Positions 33,201-45,100 of a DNA stretch of 64,000 nt are shown here, in pieces. The notes beneath the pieces are model-generated. The model was not told the DNA's origin, did no database searches, and was given only the letters and a program-made list of their open reading frames with translations. The stretch spans positions 4,359,501 through 4,423,500 of the forward strand of contig JAUIMM010000213.1 of assembly GCA_031769625.1 (NCBI GenBank), in the 5' to 3' direction. Position 1 is the first letter of the stretch. Each line of letters starts with the position of its first letter. This stretch comes from Taudactylus pleione (taxonomy: Eukaryota; Chordata; Amphibia; Anura; Myobatrachidae). Position numbers and translations under genes: made by a program.

Positions 33201-33749
33201 GGACCTCATTCAGAGGCGGTCGTTAGATGCTAGCGGTCGCTCTGAATGAGGGTGGCCGCTTGCATCTTGTAGTGCCACCTCTTGGTCGATCGCTAAGCTG
33301 TGGGTTACCACCCACAGCTCTAGCGACTGACCAGGGTGATGGTCGCGATGGTTAAGACCATCGCGACCATCGGGGCTTGCGACGAGACCCTAAGGTTGGG
33401 TCTCGGCACTCGCAAGCCCCAGGGACTTTCCTGCCCTGATCGAGCAGGAAGCTCCCCACTGACATCACAGCTGATGTCAGTGGAGCTGTCCCCAAATGGC
33501 AAGCGTTCCTTCGCGAACGCCTGTTTGGCTGGCCACGCCCCCTGCCTGCCTTCCAAACAGGGTGAGCTGTCACTCACCATCGACAGCTCGCCCACTTTGG
33601 CGCGAGACCCCTAGCGACGGAGCGCCCGTTGCTAGCAGGGTCTCGCGCATGTGCACGTCGGAGAAGGCTCCAACTTGCACATGCCCAGTGGGGGAACATC
33701 GACCCGGTTGCGAGCACTCAGCGCTTGTGACCGGGTCTGAATGACCCCC
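33201..33749. mobile_element. Hairpin-chain MITE, copy 2 (complete, 3-bp target duplication)
   Basis: Ends GGACCTCATTCAGAG and TCTGAATGACCCCC, flanked by ACT on both sides (33198-33200 and 33750-33752). The interior is again a chain of hairpins in the reverse order of copy 1: GCTGTGGGT/ACCCACAGC (33296-33320), ATGGTCGCGATGGT/ACCATCGCGACCAT (33341-33371), GGGGCTTGCGA/TCGCAAGCCCC (33372-33420), CCACTGACATCA/TGATGTCAGTGG (33456-33482), GAGCTGTC/GACAGCTC (33564-33590), GCGAGACCC/GGGTCTCGC (33602-33648), TGTGCACGT/ACTTGCACA and GACCCGG/CCGGGTC. Confidence 0.85.
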
Positions 33750-34000
33750 ACTGTGTACTGGTAAACTGGCATAATGTGAACTGGGGGGACTGTGGTGTAA
33801 TGTGAACTGAGGCACTGTGGCATAATGTGAACTGGGGAAATGTGGTATATTGTGATTTGGGAGCCCTGGGCATATTATGAACTAGGGGGCACTGTTACAT
33901 CATGTGATCTTCTGCACTGTGGCACTATATATGAACTGGGGCACTGTTGCATAATATGAACTGTACAAATGTAGCATAGTATTTCAGTACAATACAGTAT
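33750..34000. repeat. GAACTGGGGCACTGTGGCATAATGT minisatellite
   Basis: Seven or so irregular units of about 27-35 bp, resembling the array at 51280-51930. Confidence 0.8.
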
Positions 34001-34564
34001 AAGTTATCAGAAATCAATTTTGTCAATTTTGAAACAGAGGGTTATTAACTTTACACAAAAGTACAAAATCTTCATTAAAATAATAGCAAATGATCAGCAA
34101 GTAACTTTTGTCCAGTGTACATAAGACAAAAAAGCACATGTCTGTATAGTTGCTATGGTGTTAGAATACCTTAGTGAATAACCCTTATTACCTGTAGACT
34201 GTTATATACATCTATCGTAGCCTAGCAGCCAATGCACAACTGGTTTAAATAAACGGTTGGCAAAGTGGTTTCTATTACTGCCTCACAGCCCTGAAGTCAT
34301 GGCGTCAATTTCTTATCAGTCTTTGTGAGGTATTCTTGGTTCTCCCACACCGCTAAAAAATACTGGTAGGGTAATTGCTTCTGACAAAAAAAAACCCCTA
34401 GTGTTTATGTGTTTCCGTCTGGTCAGGAATACAGAGTGTAAGCTCCACTGGAGAAGGGACTGATGTGAATGACTGAAAATGCTGCAAAATATATATATAA
34501 TTATAAATATTTTAATAAACAAATAACTGTTGTCCCTTTAAAATTGTTATACCTGATGAAATGC

Positions 34565-34790
34565 AGTTTGTGTAATTAGGTGAGTGCATCAACGGTGCAT
34601 GCAGGCCAGCTTGGTCGATATCGACCAGGTTACTATAGGGACCCGATCGTTGATCGCGGGTCGCTGGCCGTCATTGGTGGGTTGGTGGTGTGCTGGATGA
34701 TCAATATCAATCAGCCAGCACTCTGGAGGTGCAGGTCGATCAGTCAGCGATATCGTTGCTGACTGATCGTACCGTGTGTACACACCTTAA
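34565..34790. mobile_element. Probable MITE with GTGTACACACCTTAA end
   Basis: A GC-richer block with GATCGATC-type motifs (TGGTCGATATCGACCAGG hairpin at 34611-34628; GATCAGTCAGCGATATCG/TGCTGACTGATC) ends in CCGTGTGTACACACCTTAA. The termini resemble those at 52494-52670 and 61183-61505. The left end is not clear. Confidence 0.5.
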
Positions 34791-34994
34791 GTCTATGAGC
34801 TAGCAAACCTATACCATGAACAAAAGCATAGTTTGTGTATAAAATATGATATGATGAGCAGAGAGAGAGAGTAGGCAGATATGCACTATGACTTGTTTGC
34901 ATTATACAACAGCACTACTTCAACCTGGACTAAGAGTCACCATGAAATCCTAGGCAGTGTTTTATTTGGTTCACCAGTGTGTTTTTATGTGTGT

Positions 34995-35165
34995 GTTTGT
35001 GTGTGTATATGTATATTTCCTTATAGAATGTAAGCTTGCGAGCAGGGCCCTCTTGCCTCCATGTCTGTCTGTTATTAACCAATCTTGTTTTATTACTGTT
35101 TGTTCCCAATTGTAAAGCGCAACGGAATATGGTAGCGCTATAAAGTAACTGATAATAAATATGTA
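34995..35165. repeat. Dispersed interspersed repeat, copy 2 (inverted relative to 29160)
   Basis: ATAGAATGTAAGCTTGCGAG, then CAGGGCCCTCTTGCC, TGTTTGTTCCCAATTGTAAAG and TATAAAGTAACTGATAATAA match the reverse complement of 29160-29345. Confidence 0.7.
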
Positions 35166-35670
35166 TACTAGCTGCTGCCGGCAGCTTCGCCCACAATAAA
35201 ATCTCTTCTGCCAACATTTTTGGAAATTTGAGGTGTTCTAGTTGTATTGCTTTGCATAGGAGCCCGAAAGCGGGAGTGGACCATGTGGCCAGCAGCGCTA
35301 TAAAGTCTGTTGGCAGCAGCACCTTCACCCACCACTCACACCAATGCCACTGTGCACCGACTGCTATCTAGCCCATCCTATTCAAGTGAACGCAGGCCCA
35401 AAGGACCTCTCCCCCCACCTATTTACCAACCATGCTCATGGTGCCACACCAATATCTTGCATTGACAATGTTAATAAATGTTTTGTTATTGCTCAGCTTT
35501 ACCTTGACTGATCGAAAACAAAACCTTGATGGATCGAAACAAAGTGTAACTAATTTCTAGGAGTTTCCACTGCAAAATGATGAAGTTTTCATGAAAATCA
35601 GTTCAGTCGTTTTTGCGCCAACTTGGAACAAACAGACACAACTTTCTTATTATATTAGTATAGATTGTAT
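35165..35670. repeat. Dispersed repeat with TATACTAGCTG...TTAGTATAGAT ends
   Basis: It begins ATACTAGCTGCTGCCGGCAG and ends AACTTTCTTATTATATTAGT followed by ATAGAT. Internally GAAAATCAGTTCAGTCGTTT precedes the end. This organisation (CAGTCGTTTT...AACAAACAGACA...ATTAGTATAGAT) is known from dispersed repeats of many animals. The class was not assigned. Confidence 0.55.
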
Positions 35671-35894
35671 ATTTAACTTTTTTTTAATGCATGATCTGGA
35701 GCCCTATAGCATATATTGACCTTATGCAAGCCTTTTATTGGTAATCATAAGCAAAATGTGCAATGGATACAAAATTCAATGTGAAAAAAGTCTGTTGGGT
35801 GCATTCATCGCACTAATTAATGTACTTTCACATACCATAAATTTATGACATATTGTCATCCCTCAGAATCAGATTAGTACATTTTTTCTATGTA

Positions 35895-36022
35895 AGCTTT
35901 ATCTTTTCCACTCATTACGTGAAGAATAAAAAAACATTTCCTTTTGCCATAATATATATAGCATCACCAAGTGACTGCAAACATTGCTTCATTTTGACTT
36001 TTGGTTTGTTTTTATATATAAA
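35895..36022 (+). promoter_or_regulatory. Candidate promoter and 5' UTR of the cytokine gene
   Basis: A TATATATA box lies at 35953-35960, about 65 bp upstream of the start codon, giving a short predicted 5' UTR. Upstream are two TTTCC motifs (35904-35909 and 35937-35941; GGAAA on the other strand, the NFAT core) and ACTCATTACGTGA at 35910-35922, which resembles AP-1/ATF-type sites. This is the general layout of T-cell cytokine promoters, but short motifs like these are common by chance in AT-rich DNA. Confidence 0.4.
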
Positions 36023-36181
36023 ATGGGCCGATACACAATGCTTATATGTGTTCATTTTGGTATATATTGTACCTTCATGGTTTCCATATATGCCGTTTCA
36101 ATTGAAATTTACAACCCTGATATTTTACTTGATGACATTTGTCATTTAATAAAAAAACTGCTTTGGGAAAGGATTCATTTA
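36023..36181 (+). CDS. Cytokine exon 1: signal peptide and helix A
   Basis: 53 codons from ATG in a good context (AAAATGG: A at -3, G at +4) to TTA/GTAAGT at 36182. The start MGRYTMLICVHFGIY and following CTFMVSIYAVS form a short basic n-region, hydrophobic core and small residues suitable for signal peptidase near residue 26. The remainder is an amphipathic helix with one cysteine. The upstream in-frame ATG at 35984 would remove the n-region and lies at or before the predicted transcription start, so 36023 is preferred. Confidence 0.75.
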
Positions 36182-39100
36182 GTAAGTAAAACTCTTAATT
36201 TGTAGAGAATTTAAAATTATTAATTAGTAATTATTAGAAGCTAAGTAACAATTAGTACCATGATAATGTGATTCAAAGTAACAGTTAACTGTTTTTCCTT
36301 TTTTTCAGCGTGCAGATTTAGATTTTAAAACTCCATTGGAATACTATTGGGTAAAGTATATTTAATTTATTTTTTTAAGTATAACATTTTTCTAAAAACT
36401 TAAGAGACATTTTCTTAATTGAAAACTAAACTTAAAATGGCTAAAGAAATTTGCTCTTCCTAACAGGTTTTCTGAATAAAAAAAGAAAATTAGAGAGTTG
36501 CAAAAATATATTTTATTTCTTGGTGTGTTTACAATGTGGTTAGTAATGGTCATATTTATTAAAATAATTTTGTTGGAGATCACCTAAAAATCAGTTTTTG
36601 GGGATATTGTCAAATATTAAGTATCCCCACAATGTAAAAACGAGTGAGATCCCCCATTTTCGATCACAAAAGCAACAGCCTGGGCTTTGTATGGGTGCTG
36701 CTACATTGTGAAATTTACCAAGCTCCAGAATGTGAAGCTTTTCAGATCTTTACCCCAGTAACTAAAGCCCAACGACCGCCACTGGATACATACCTGGAAG
36801 TTCAGTGATAGCGATGATATCACTTGCCTGTGTCCCAGCAAGAGTCATTTGGTAAATTCCAAATGTTTATCATTTATCATTGCTGCAATATGCGCAGATC
36901 AGAAATTATATTTAACTGGGACAAATTGCGATTATTACTACATGCCCCTATGTGTAATGTAGTACACCGTACCAATAAAAATATTCTTGACATTAATTCT
37001 TGAAAATTCTTAAATGTAAGATATTCTCTTTATGATCATCCCACAGTAAGTTTTAAAAAAGCAACATCTATCAAAATGATAAAGGCACCATTAACTCTGT
37101 TCACTCTTGTGAGAGGATGATGTTCCGTGATATATCCTTATTTTGATCACTAAGCTTTCTGCTCCTGGGTGAACTCCAACTTCTAGGTCTGATAGGATGA
37201 TCCTATGGTTATTTGTTCACTCCCAGTAGATGCTGTATTATTGTCATCACTATGGGAGTGGACATAGATGGCATCTTATTCTACTTTCAGTTATAAATTC
37301 AACCTGGTTCGGACCCCAGAGACAAAGCAGGGGTTCAAGCCGTATACCCCTTTCACACTTAGGGGGACGACCTGGATTATTTCCGGGTCATCTCCCTTAA
37401 CACTAGACCCGGGTTTTGCAGAGACCCGGGTCTTCTGGCATTCAGTGGACACTTAAGATGATCTCAAAGACCCACTGTCCTTGGTCAATATGTTTTAGGC
37501 ATGACCCGGATCTTCAAGACCCGGGTCGTACTTTTCACACTTGAGCCGGGTCATAGACCCAGGTTGCAAGTCACAGGAAAAACCCTGCTAGCAAGCAGGG
37601 TTGCGGACCTGTGACTGTCAACCCGGGTCGCACCTTTCACACATTCGCCAGACCTGGGTTGATGCACATTCACGCACAAAACCCTGGAATTTAGGCTTAA
37701 GTCTGAAAGGGGTATTAGTGACATGAGAGAGATCCCATGGTAAACTACCTTCTGGTTGTTTTATTACTCCCTGGGCTCATCAAAAAACACTGTTGTCCTC
37801 TTATTGAAATTAGCACTTGAGAGGCAGATTCTGCATTCTTGTGATATTGATAAAAAGAAAATTGAATTAACAAATGTAGCTTCGATAATAGAGAGAATCA
37901 CAATATAAAATACACACCAAAATTCACATACATATTTGACATTCCTATTAATATAAGAAGTCACAGAATAATACATGTATGGCTATAATTATGGTTTACT
38001 GCAAATTTTTGTAGTTTTGATTGTTTCTCAACATGTAACATTCAACATGTAAGTTTAAAATTAGATGTATGTGATATTAATGAATGATATACGCTTTTGA
38101 TGTTTAGCCTTAGTAGGTATTTTGTGTATTATATTGTGTTTTTTAAGATTTTTTTAGATGCAATGTTTTTTTGTGTCATTTGGTATTATAATTTAGTTTT
38201 TAACAATATATTCGGGATCATAGTGTGGAGTTCAAAATTATAGATACAGTACTAGTTTTAATAAAATTTGCAATGAAATTCGTACATATTTTACTGTTGC
38301 ATACACAAATGTGAATAGTAGCTCAGAAGAAGAATAAATCCCTTTGTTTAAGAGGCATGTAATATATCCTTAACAGACCAAAGAGAGATACAAACAAACT
38401 ACTAAAACAGAGAAACCTTCTATACATATAATTTATGTGTTCTCATTCCAGAGGGTTCAAATGAAACAATAATTTTATTACGCTTTGATGTTTTTAATTT
38501 CCTAAAATTGTTATTATATGATGAAGAGAAATAAATTAGTTTTTCTTTATTCAGATTTTTGATAAACATCCATACGCCACCTTTATTTTTGACATGCTTG
38601 ATGCATCTTACTTATATTAACACATTACCACTTAAAAAAGCAAAACAGGATGAGGAATTTTAGTGCATTAAATAATATTATTATCTGTTCACGTTTTTTA
38701 ATTAATATAGTCATATTTTTCTAGCAATATATTATAGTATACCTACATCCTTTAACACTCAGATCCTCTGTAAACTTGATCCCTATATACACTTCTGCAA
38801 ACTCGGCCCTCAAAGTACCCTAACAGTCCAGGTTCTAAAGATATTCATTCTTGAGCATAGATGGTTAAATCAAAATGTCTTTGGTACTAATTAACTTACC
38901 TTGACTCAAACATGAATATCCTTAAAACCTGGACTGTTAGGATACATTGTGGACTGTGTTTGGGAAACTCTGTACCAATAAGTGGCTTAGGTGTCCTGTA
39001 GGAGCCTTGTCTGTGAATGTTGGGAGACTATGGGACTGATTCATTACAGACCGCTATTGCTATTACGCACGCAATCGGACAATTGTTGCAATCTGCGCAT

Positions 39101-42100
39101 GTGTATGCTTCGCAGTGACTACGCAGATCCATCGCAGAGTGTTTGACAGGAAGTGCTATTTGGGGGAGGTGACGGGGAGGGTGGTCGGGGAAACGCAGAT
39201 GTGCCAGTGCTTTTGAACGTCGTTACAGGGGCGTGCATACATTATCCACTGCGATGCCATATGCAGCTCGATCTACAATAGCGTGCGATCAGCTTAGCAA
39301 TTTCTAAGTAAGATCTAACCTTGTGCAAGTGTGTGTGAGGCTCTGATGTTACACGATGTTACTGATGATTTCGCAGACTTTCTAAGTATTACGGATGTGC
39401 GTAAAGGGAAGTGGGCGTCCTTATGTTTTGCTAAGACTGCATTGCGATTGCAGAGATTAGCATACCTTCGCAGATGAACTGCGTGAGCAATCGCAGCCGC
39501 AATATGTAAAGAATCAAGCCCTATATGCATTGCTAGAATGTACACAGTCTGTACATGCAATTGGTTTGGGTCTATAGTGTATGTATTATTGTTTTTGTAT
39601 GCAGGGTAAATACTGGCTGCTGTTGCATGTAGCACATTAATGCTGGGCAGCTTTATTTTTACACTGCAATTAGATTTGAGTTTGCAATGCAACCTGGATT
39701 TGCCAAGGTGCTTTGCTCCCAACTCATAATCAGCCTCTTAATGTTAGGGAGAAAAATAAGTGTTAGTTGCAGCAGCAGTTCTTGCTGGCTCCAGTCCAGG
39801 GGGTTGCCCCGAGCTGAAGCTCATGCCAGCCCGGCCACATGTGTTGTGCATGCGCAGAAAATCTCGCTAGGGGAAGAGAAAAGAAGAAAGCACATGTGCA
39901 TGAAACCAGGCTTCTACAGTACCTAGAATACAGGTAATGCTCCCATTATATCAGCCAAAGCAGCTTCACATGGGAAGCGATTCTGCTAATGGCCATCTGG
40001 ACTGGCAGTCCCAGGGGGAGATAACACCTCCTTCTGGGACTGACAATCCGGCTTGTTATTAGCAGAAGAAAGGTCTTCCCATGTGATGCCAGAGCACATG
40101 GACTGGGGCTTTCTGGGAGTGGTGGGTTTTACTGGGGAGGGGTCTTTGCAGCCCTACAGTCCCTAGGTCAAAACCGCCAATGGTTAGTTACTAGCTTAAA
40201 GGGTTCTGTAAGACAAGATAACTCTGAACAGTGAAAGCAACGTTTACACACAAATCAATATCTCCATTAAAAATCTATTCAAAATATTAAGAATATGAAA
40301 TATGAGTCAAGAGTTGATCTTATATTCACTCTTTAAAGGGTTAGCAACCAAATTGCAATAGCTACAGTATAAGAAATGTGCTCTTAATAACTTCAATTTG
40401 TTCTGAATATGAGCTTCACACCGAGTGAAGATCCACTCTTGACAAGGTATCAGTGAGCTGCATATATCTCTGTGTGAATGCTCCATACATATTGGAATAT
40501 TCAGTTCCTAAAAAGGGTATTTTACTATTAGATCATCCCTAATTAGGTGAAGTTATTAAGAGCATAGTTCAATATATAGTATATTGTCATTTGGTTTCTA
40601 ACACTTTAAAGACTAGGATATTGTATAAACTTTGTATATGAAGAATATATGACACATTTTACATATTTTTAATACAGAGAAGATATTGATTTGTGTTTAA
40701 GCTTGGCCATCTCTATTACACGTAGTGGGTGTTACATTCTTGTCCTTTTATATTTTCATACAAAGATTTGCAAACTATATGTATTGAGGATGAGATGGTC
40801 AAGTTTGTATTTTTGCATGTACTGTGAGTTTAGAGGGAATGAAATGGAAATACCAGCGGTTCAAATCCCGACAGTGACAGGCCAACAGGTGAAGATCCCG
40901 ACGCCCAGTAGTAAGCTAACCCTCCCCTCTCCCACCCCCTAACCCTAACCCTCCCTTAGGGGTGCCTAACCCTAACCTCCCCCCCTAGTGCCTAACCCTA
41001 ACCTCCCCCCCATGGGTGCCTAAACCCAACCCCCCCTCCCCGGACCCTAAACCTAACCCTCCCAAGGGGGTTGCCTAAACCTAACCTCCCCACCTAGTAC
41101 CTAACCCCCCCTCCCCCTAGCCTATCTCTAACCTTCCCCGGGTGGTGCCTAACCCTAAGTCCCCCCGGGGGTCCCTAAACCTAACCACCCCATCCCCAGG
41201 CTAAGTGTATACCTACCCGGCAGAGAGGACGATCGGTTCGGCATACCGGCGTCGGGATTAACATAGGCGTCGGTATTTTGATGCCTATGTTAAATCCCTT
41301 GCCGGGATTACGCTGTCGGGATTTAGACCGGCGGCCATGAAGCCGTCGGGATCATAACTACATCCCTTTTAAAGGGCTTAACTAAATCACTTAAAGATTT
41401 TGCATTTCACACCTTCACACTCATTCAACATATGTACATAGAGTTGTTTCTATTTTAAAGAGTACAGTGGAAAATGTCAGCTCAAAAGACTAGTGCATAA
41501 TAATCCAGCAAAAAAGAAGCATTGACCATAATTGGGGATTCATTACGTAATTGCCTATTTAAATAACTAATTTAATTTACAGTAGTTCATTTATTTACAA
41601 GAAATTCAGACAGATGTTCAGAAGCAAAATGACTATATTTATATGACAATTTATATATTTATATTAGTTACCTAATACTAAGCCATGAAACACAATTTGA
41701 TGAAACAAATACAACTCCACCGCTATAACCAATGTGTTCACGTACAGTACCCAATTACATTTTCTCCAGTTATCTATTTTAGTTTCATGAATATCCCCCA
41801 ATAATTTTAGCAATGAAAATTGTTACCAGTATAGTGTTTACTTCTAATTTCTAATATAGTTTGTGATATTTCACTCCATTAATACTTTAGTTATAGTTAT
41901 AACCTGAATCTAAATGGCTTTTTGTGAAATCTCACACCATGTTATCAGGTATGTACTACCTCCATGCAAATCATCTATAATCCTGCTTTATTTTAGATTT
42001 AGCTCACATTGTTAATCTCTTACCATATATATAGGCCAGTATCCTGTTAGCCACTGCAATTTGTCGCGGCTACTTACCACCGACGGGGCTATGGAATTAA

Positions 42101-45100
42101 CTCTGAAAGCTGGCACTTATCGGAGATTGTGTTTCATCTGCCTCAGAAAGGCAAAGCAAAATCCCCGAAATAAACCCCGTTTACATGTCCACGATTGCGA
42201 AAACACACAGGTCTCACAGAGTAAAGTGAATGTTTTCTCACAAAATGGGGCATTTTTCTGCTAAAAAAACGGGCTTTAATTGGATAGCCCGAAAATGTCC
42301 ATTGGGCAAAAATCGCGTTAAAAGTAAACCCATTTTTTTGTGAGAAAAATGTTCATGGCTAGGATACTGGCTATAGTATGTGAACCCTGGTTCAAATTTA
42401 GAGCCTCTTAGGCAGTGTTAAACTTCAAGAGCGATTATTTAATTATAAAAGCCAGCATCTATTTGTATAAATGTCATAAAGCCTTGGACAAAGGTTACTA
42501 TATTTATTCATAGCCAAAAAATGGACAGATTGGAAATGCATAAGAAAAATGTATAAAAGTAGCATAATGTGCAGAGAGTTTCAGGGGTACATTTATTAAG
42601 TGGTGGATTTTGCAACCTGACGCTTCTTGGTGTGTTTAACCAACAAAATGTAAAATGTCAATTATATTAAAGACAAAACAACTCTGTCCCTAGTATGTAT
42701 ATGTTATATAGTAGGTGTACATAGAATAAGACTGAGCAGGCACACTGCAGAGAGGTTAAATAGTACAACCAATCACAGCAGAGAATGTGGAGAGTGTGTA
42801 ATAAATTCTACACTCCGTTCTCTGTAGGCTCCGGTTGTGAAAGTAAATGGTTTTAGATAAATACGGAGGTGAGTGATATTTGATAGTTTGGTGGAAGTGT
42901 AAGTGGCATGTGGGTGTGGTGTGAGTGATAAGTGGGAAGGCCTGAATAGCATGTGAGTGGTACTGGTTGGGTACAGGATGCCAGCGCTCGGGATCCCGGC
43001 AGTCAAAATCCCAACGCCGGCATCCCGACAAGGTTAGGATACCAAACCCTGTCGGTCGGTATCCTAACCCTACCCATACCCCTAATCCTCCCTCCTTGGT
43101 TGATAAACCTAACCTCCCCCCTAGTGCCTAAACCTAACCTCTCCCTCCCCGCACCCTAAACCTAACCTCTCCCTCCTTAGTGCCTAACCCTAACCCTCCA
43201 CCTAGTGCCCAACCCCTAGCCCTAACCCTCCCTCTACTGTATATTGTATTGTGCTTATGAAGTACATCTTGATTCCTGCTTACAATTCCTCTTAATGCTA
43301 TACTGTTTATTTCAGTTGAACAAAGACTAAATATAAAACAAGCTTACGAAAACTAAATGCTATTTTCACTTAAGTGGGGAGGCCTGAATAGCATGTGAGT
43401 AGTATGGGTTGGGTACAGGATGCCGGTGCCTGGGATCCCGGTGGTCAAAAACTTAATGCCGGTGTACCGACAGGGTTAGGATATCGACACCTGTCGGCCG
43501 GTATCCTAACCCTCCCCCTCTCCCTACTCCTAACCCTCCCTCCCTGGTGCCTAAAACTACCTCCCCTCCTAGTGCCTAAACCTAACTCCCCCCCCTCCCC
43601 GCACCCTAAACCTAACCCTCCCCCCTTAGTACCTAACCCTCCCCCTAGTGCCTAACCCTAACCTCTAGCCCCAACCATAACCCTCCCCCTAACCCCAATA
43701 CTTACCTTCGGGATTCCGGTGACAGGATTCTAAGCGCTGGCATCCCGGACGCCGGATGCTGACCGCATCCTGAGTGGTATATGTGTTTGCCTGAGTGACA
43801 TAGGTTTCAGAGTACATGTGGGAACTGAGAGCATTTGAGGTCTGCGGCTACTGTATGTGGGGGCTAATTTATGGACAAACATCTTTTTTTCTACATAAAA
43901 AGTTTTCCTAGGCTGTGATTTTACAGAATGATGTTGGAAATTACTACTGTACATTGTATATTTTATTGTGCTTATGAAGTATATCTTGCTTCCTGCTTAC
44001 ATTTCCTCTTAATGCTATACTGTTCATTTCAGTTGAACAAAGACTAAGGAGTATATTTACTAAAGTGAGAGTTTTTAGAAGTGGAGATGTTGTCGATAGC
44101 AACCAATCAGATTCTACTTAACATTTAACTAGCACCTTCCAGAAGATAACTAGAATATGATTGGTTGCTATAGGCAACATCTCCACTTCTAAAAACTCTC
44201 ACTTTAGTAAATATACCCTTAAATATAAAACAAGCTTACAAAAACGTAATGCTATTTTACACTTACCTTTAGGATTCTCATACAGACTGCTTGAGTACAT
44301 TCATGAGCATCTATCAAATTCAAATGAAAAAACTTAACGAGGAGAAGACAGACAACCATGTAAAACAAATCATCGATGAAATAGATACATATGTGAAAAA
44401 TTTAAAGTCACAATGTGGAAATCTAAGGGTAAGCAGTGCTGATTTGGTGAGCACACATACGTGATTACATTTTAACAACAATTGTAGCTTTAAGTACACT
44501 TGTAGCCTGCCTAGAGTGGAGCTACAGTAATCATTTTGTTGGATGAACCAATATTCATGAGACTGCACTCTCTTAGAGGTATAACTAGGGTTGATGGTGC
44601 CCAGGGCAAATAAAAAGAAGTGGCATCCTCATATAAACAAATGCTGGAAAAAAAACTTATGATGGAAGCATAGAAGCAAGGCAAAATCTATTTTTGAGTG
44701 CAATAAATACCATGTGCATAGACACTACAGTATGTTGCAGAATTGCAATTTTAAATGAATGCCCAAAAGCATGGGGGCTGGCAATGCCCCCAGGAGCTTT
44801 AGGGATTTTGATAGTGTATATTACACACCATACGAGGGTTAGGTATGAAATCCTGTCTGTTGGGATGCCGCTGGTCAGAATCTCGATACCCAAAGGAAGT
44901 AACGGTAAGTATTTTTCTAACCCTAACCCACCCTCCCCAGTCCCTAACCCTAACCTCCCCCCCTAGTGCCTAAACCTAACCTCCCTCTCCCCACACCCTA
45001 AACCTAACAACCCCTCCTCGGTGCCTAAACCCAACCTCCCCTCCCAGTGCCTAAACCTAACCTCCCCCTCCCCGCACCCTAAACCTAACAACCCCTCCTC

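Larger units (their letters stand above)
43372..44265. repeat. Intronic tandem duplication, unit 2
   Basis: Begins AAGTGGGGAGGCCTGAATAG and ends GCTATTTTACACTTAC directly before exon 3 of the cytokine gene. It is longer than unit 1 because it carries the MITE at 44048-44219 and about 250 bp (43740-43950) that unit 1 lacks. Confidence 0.85.

Noticed and set aside
35853..36149. 98-codon hydrophobic frame overlapping cytokine exon 1
   Set aside because: It is the shadow of exon 1 in another frame. The alternative starting at 36023 has a proper signal peptide and splices in phase.
40915..41200. Interstitial telomere from chromosome fusion
   Set aside because: The CCTAACCC tracts are short, degenerate, numerous and enclosed by inverted termini, so they belong to elements rather than old chromosome ends.
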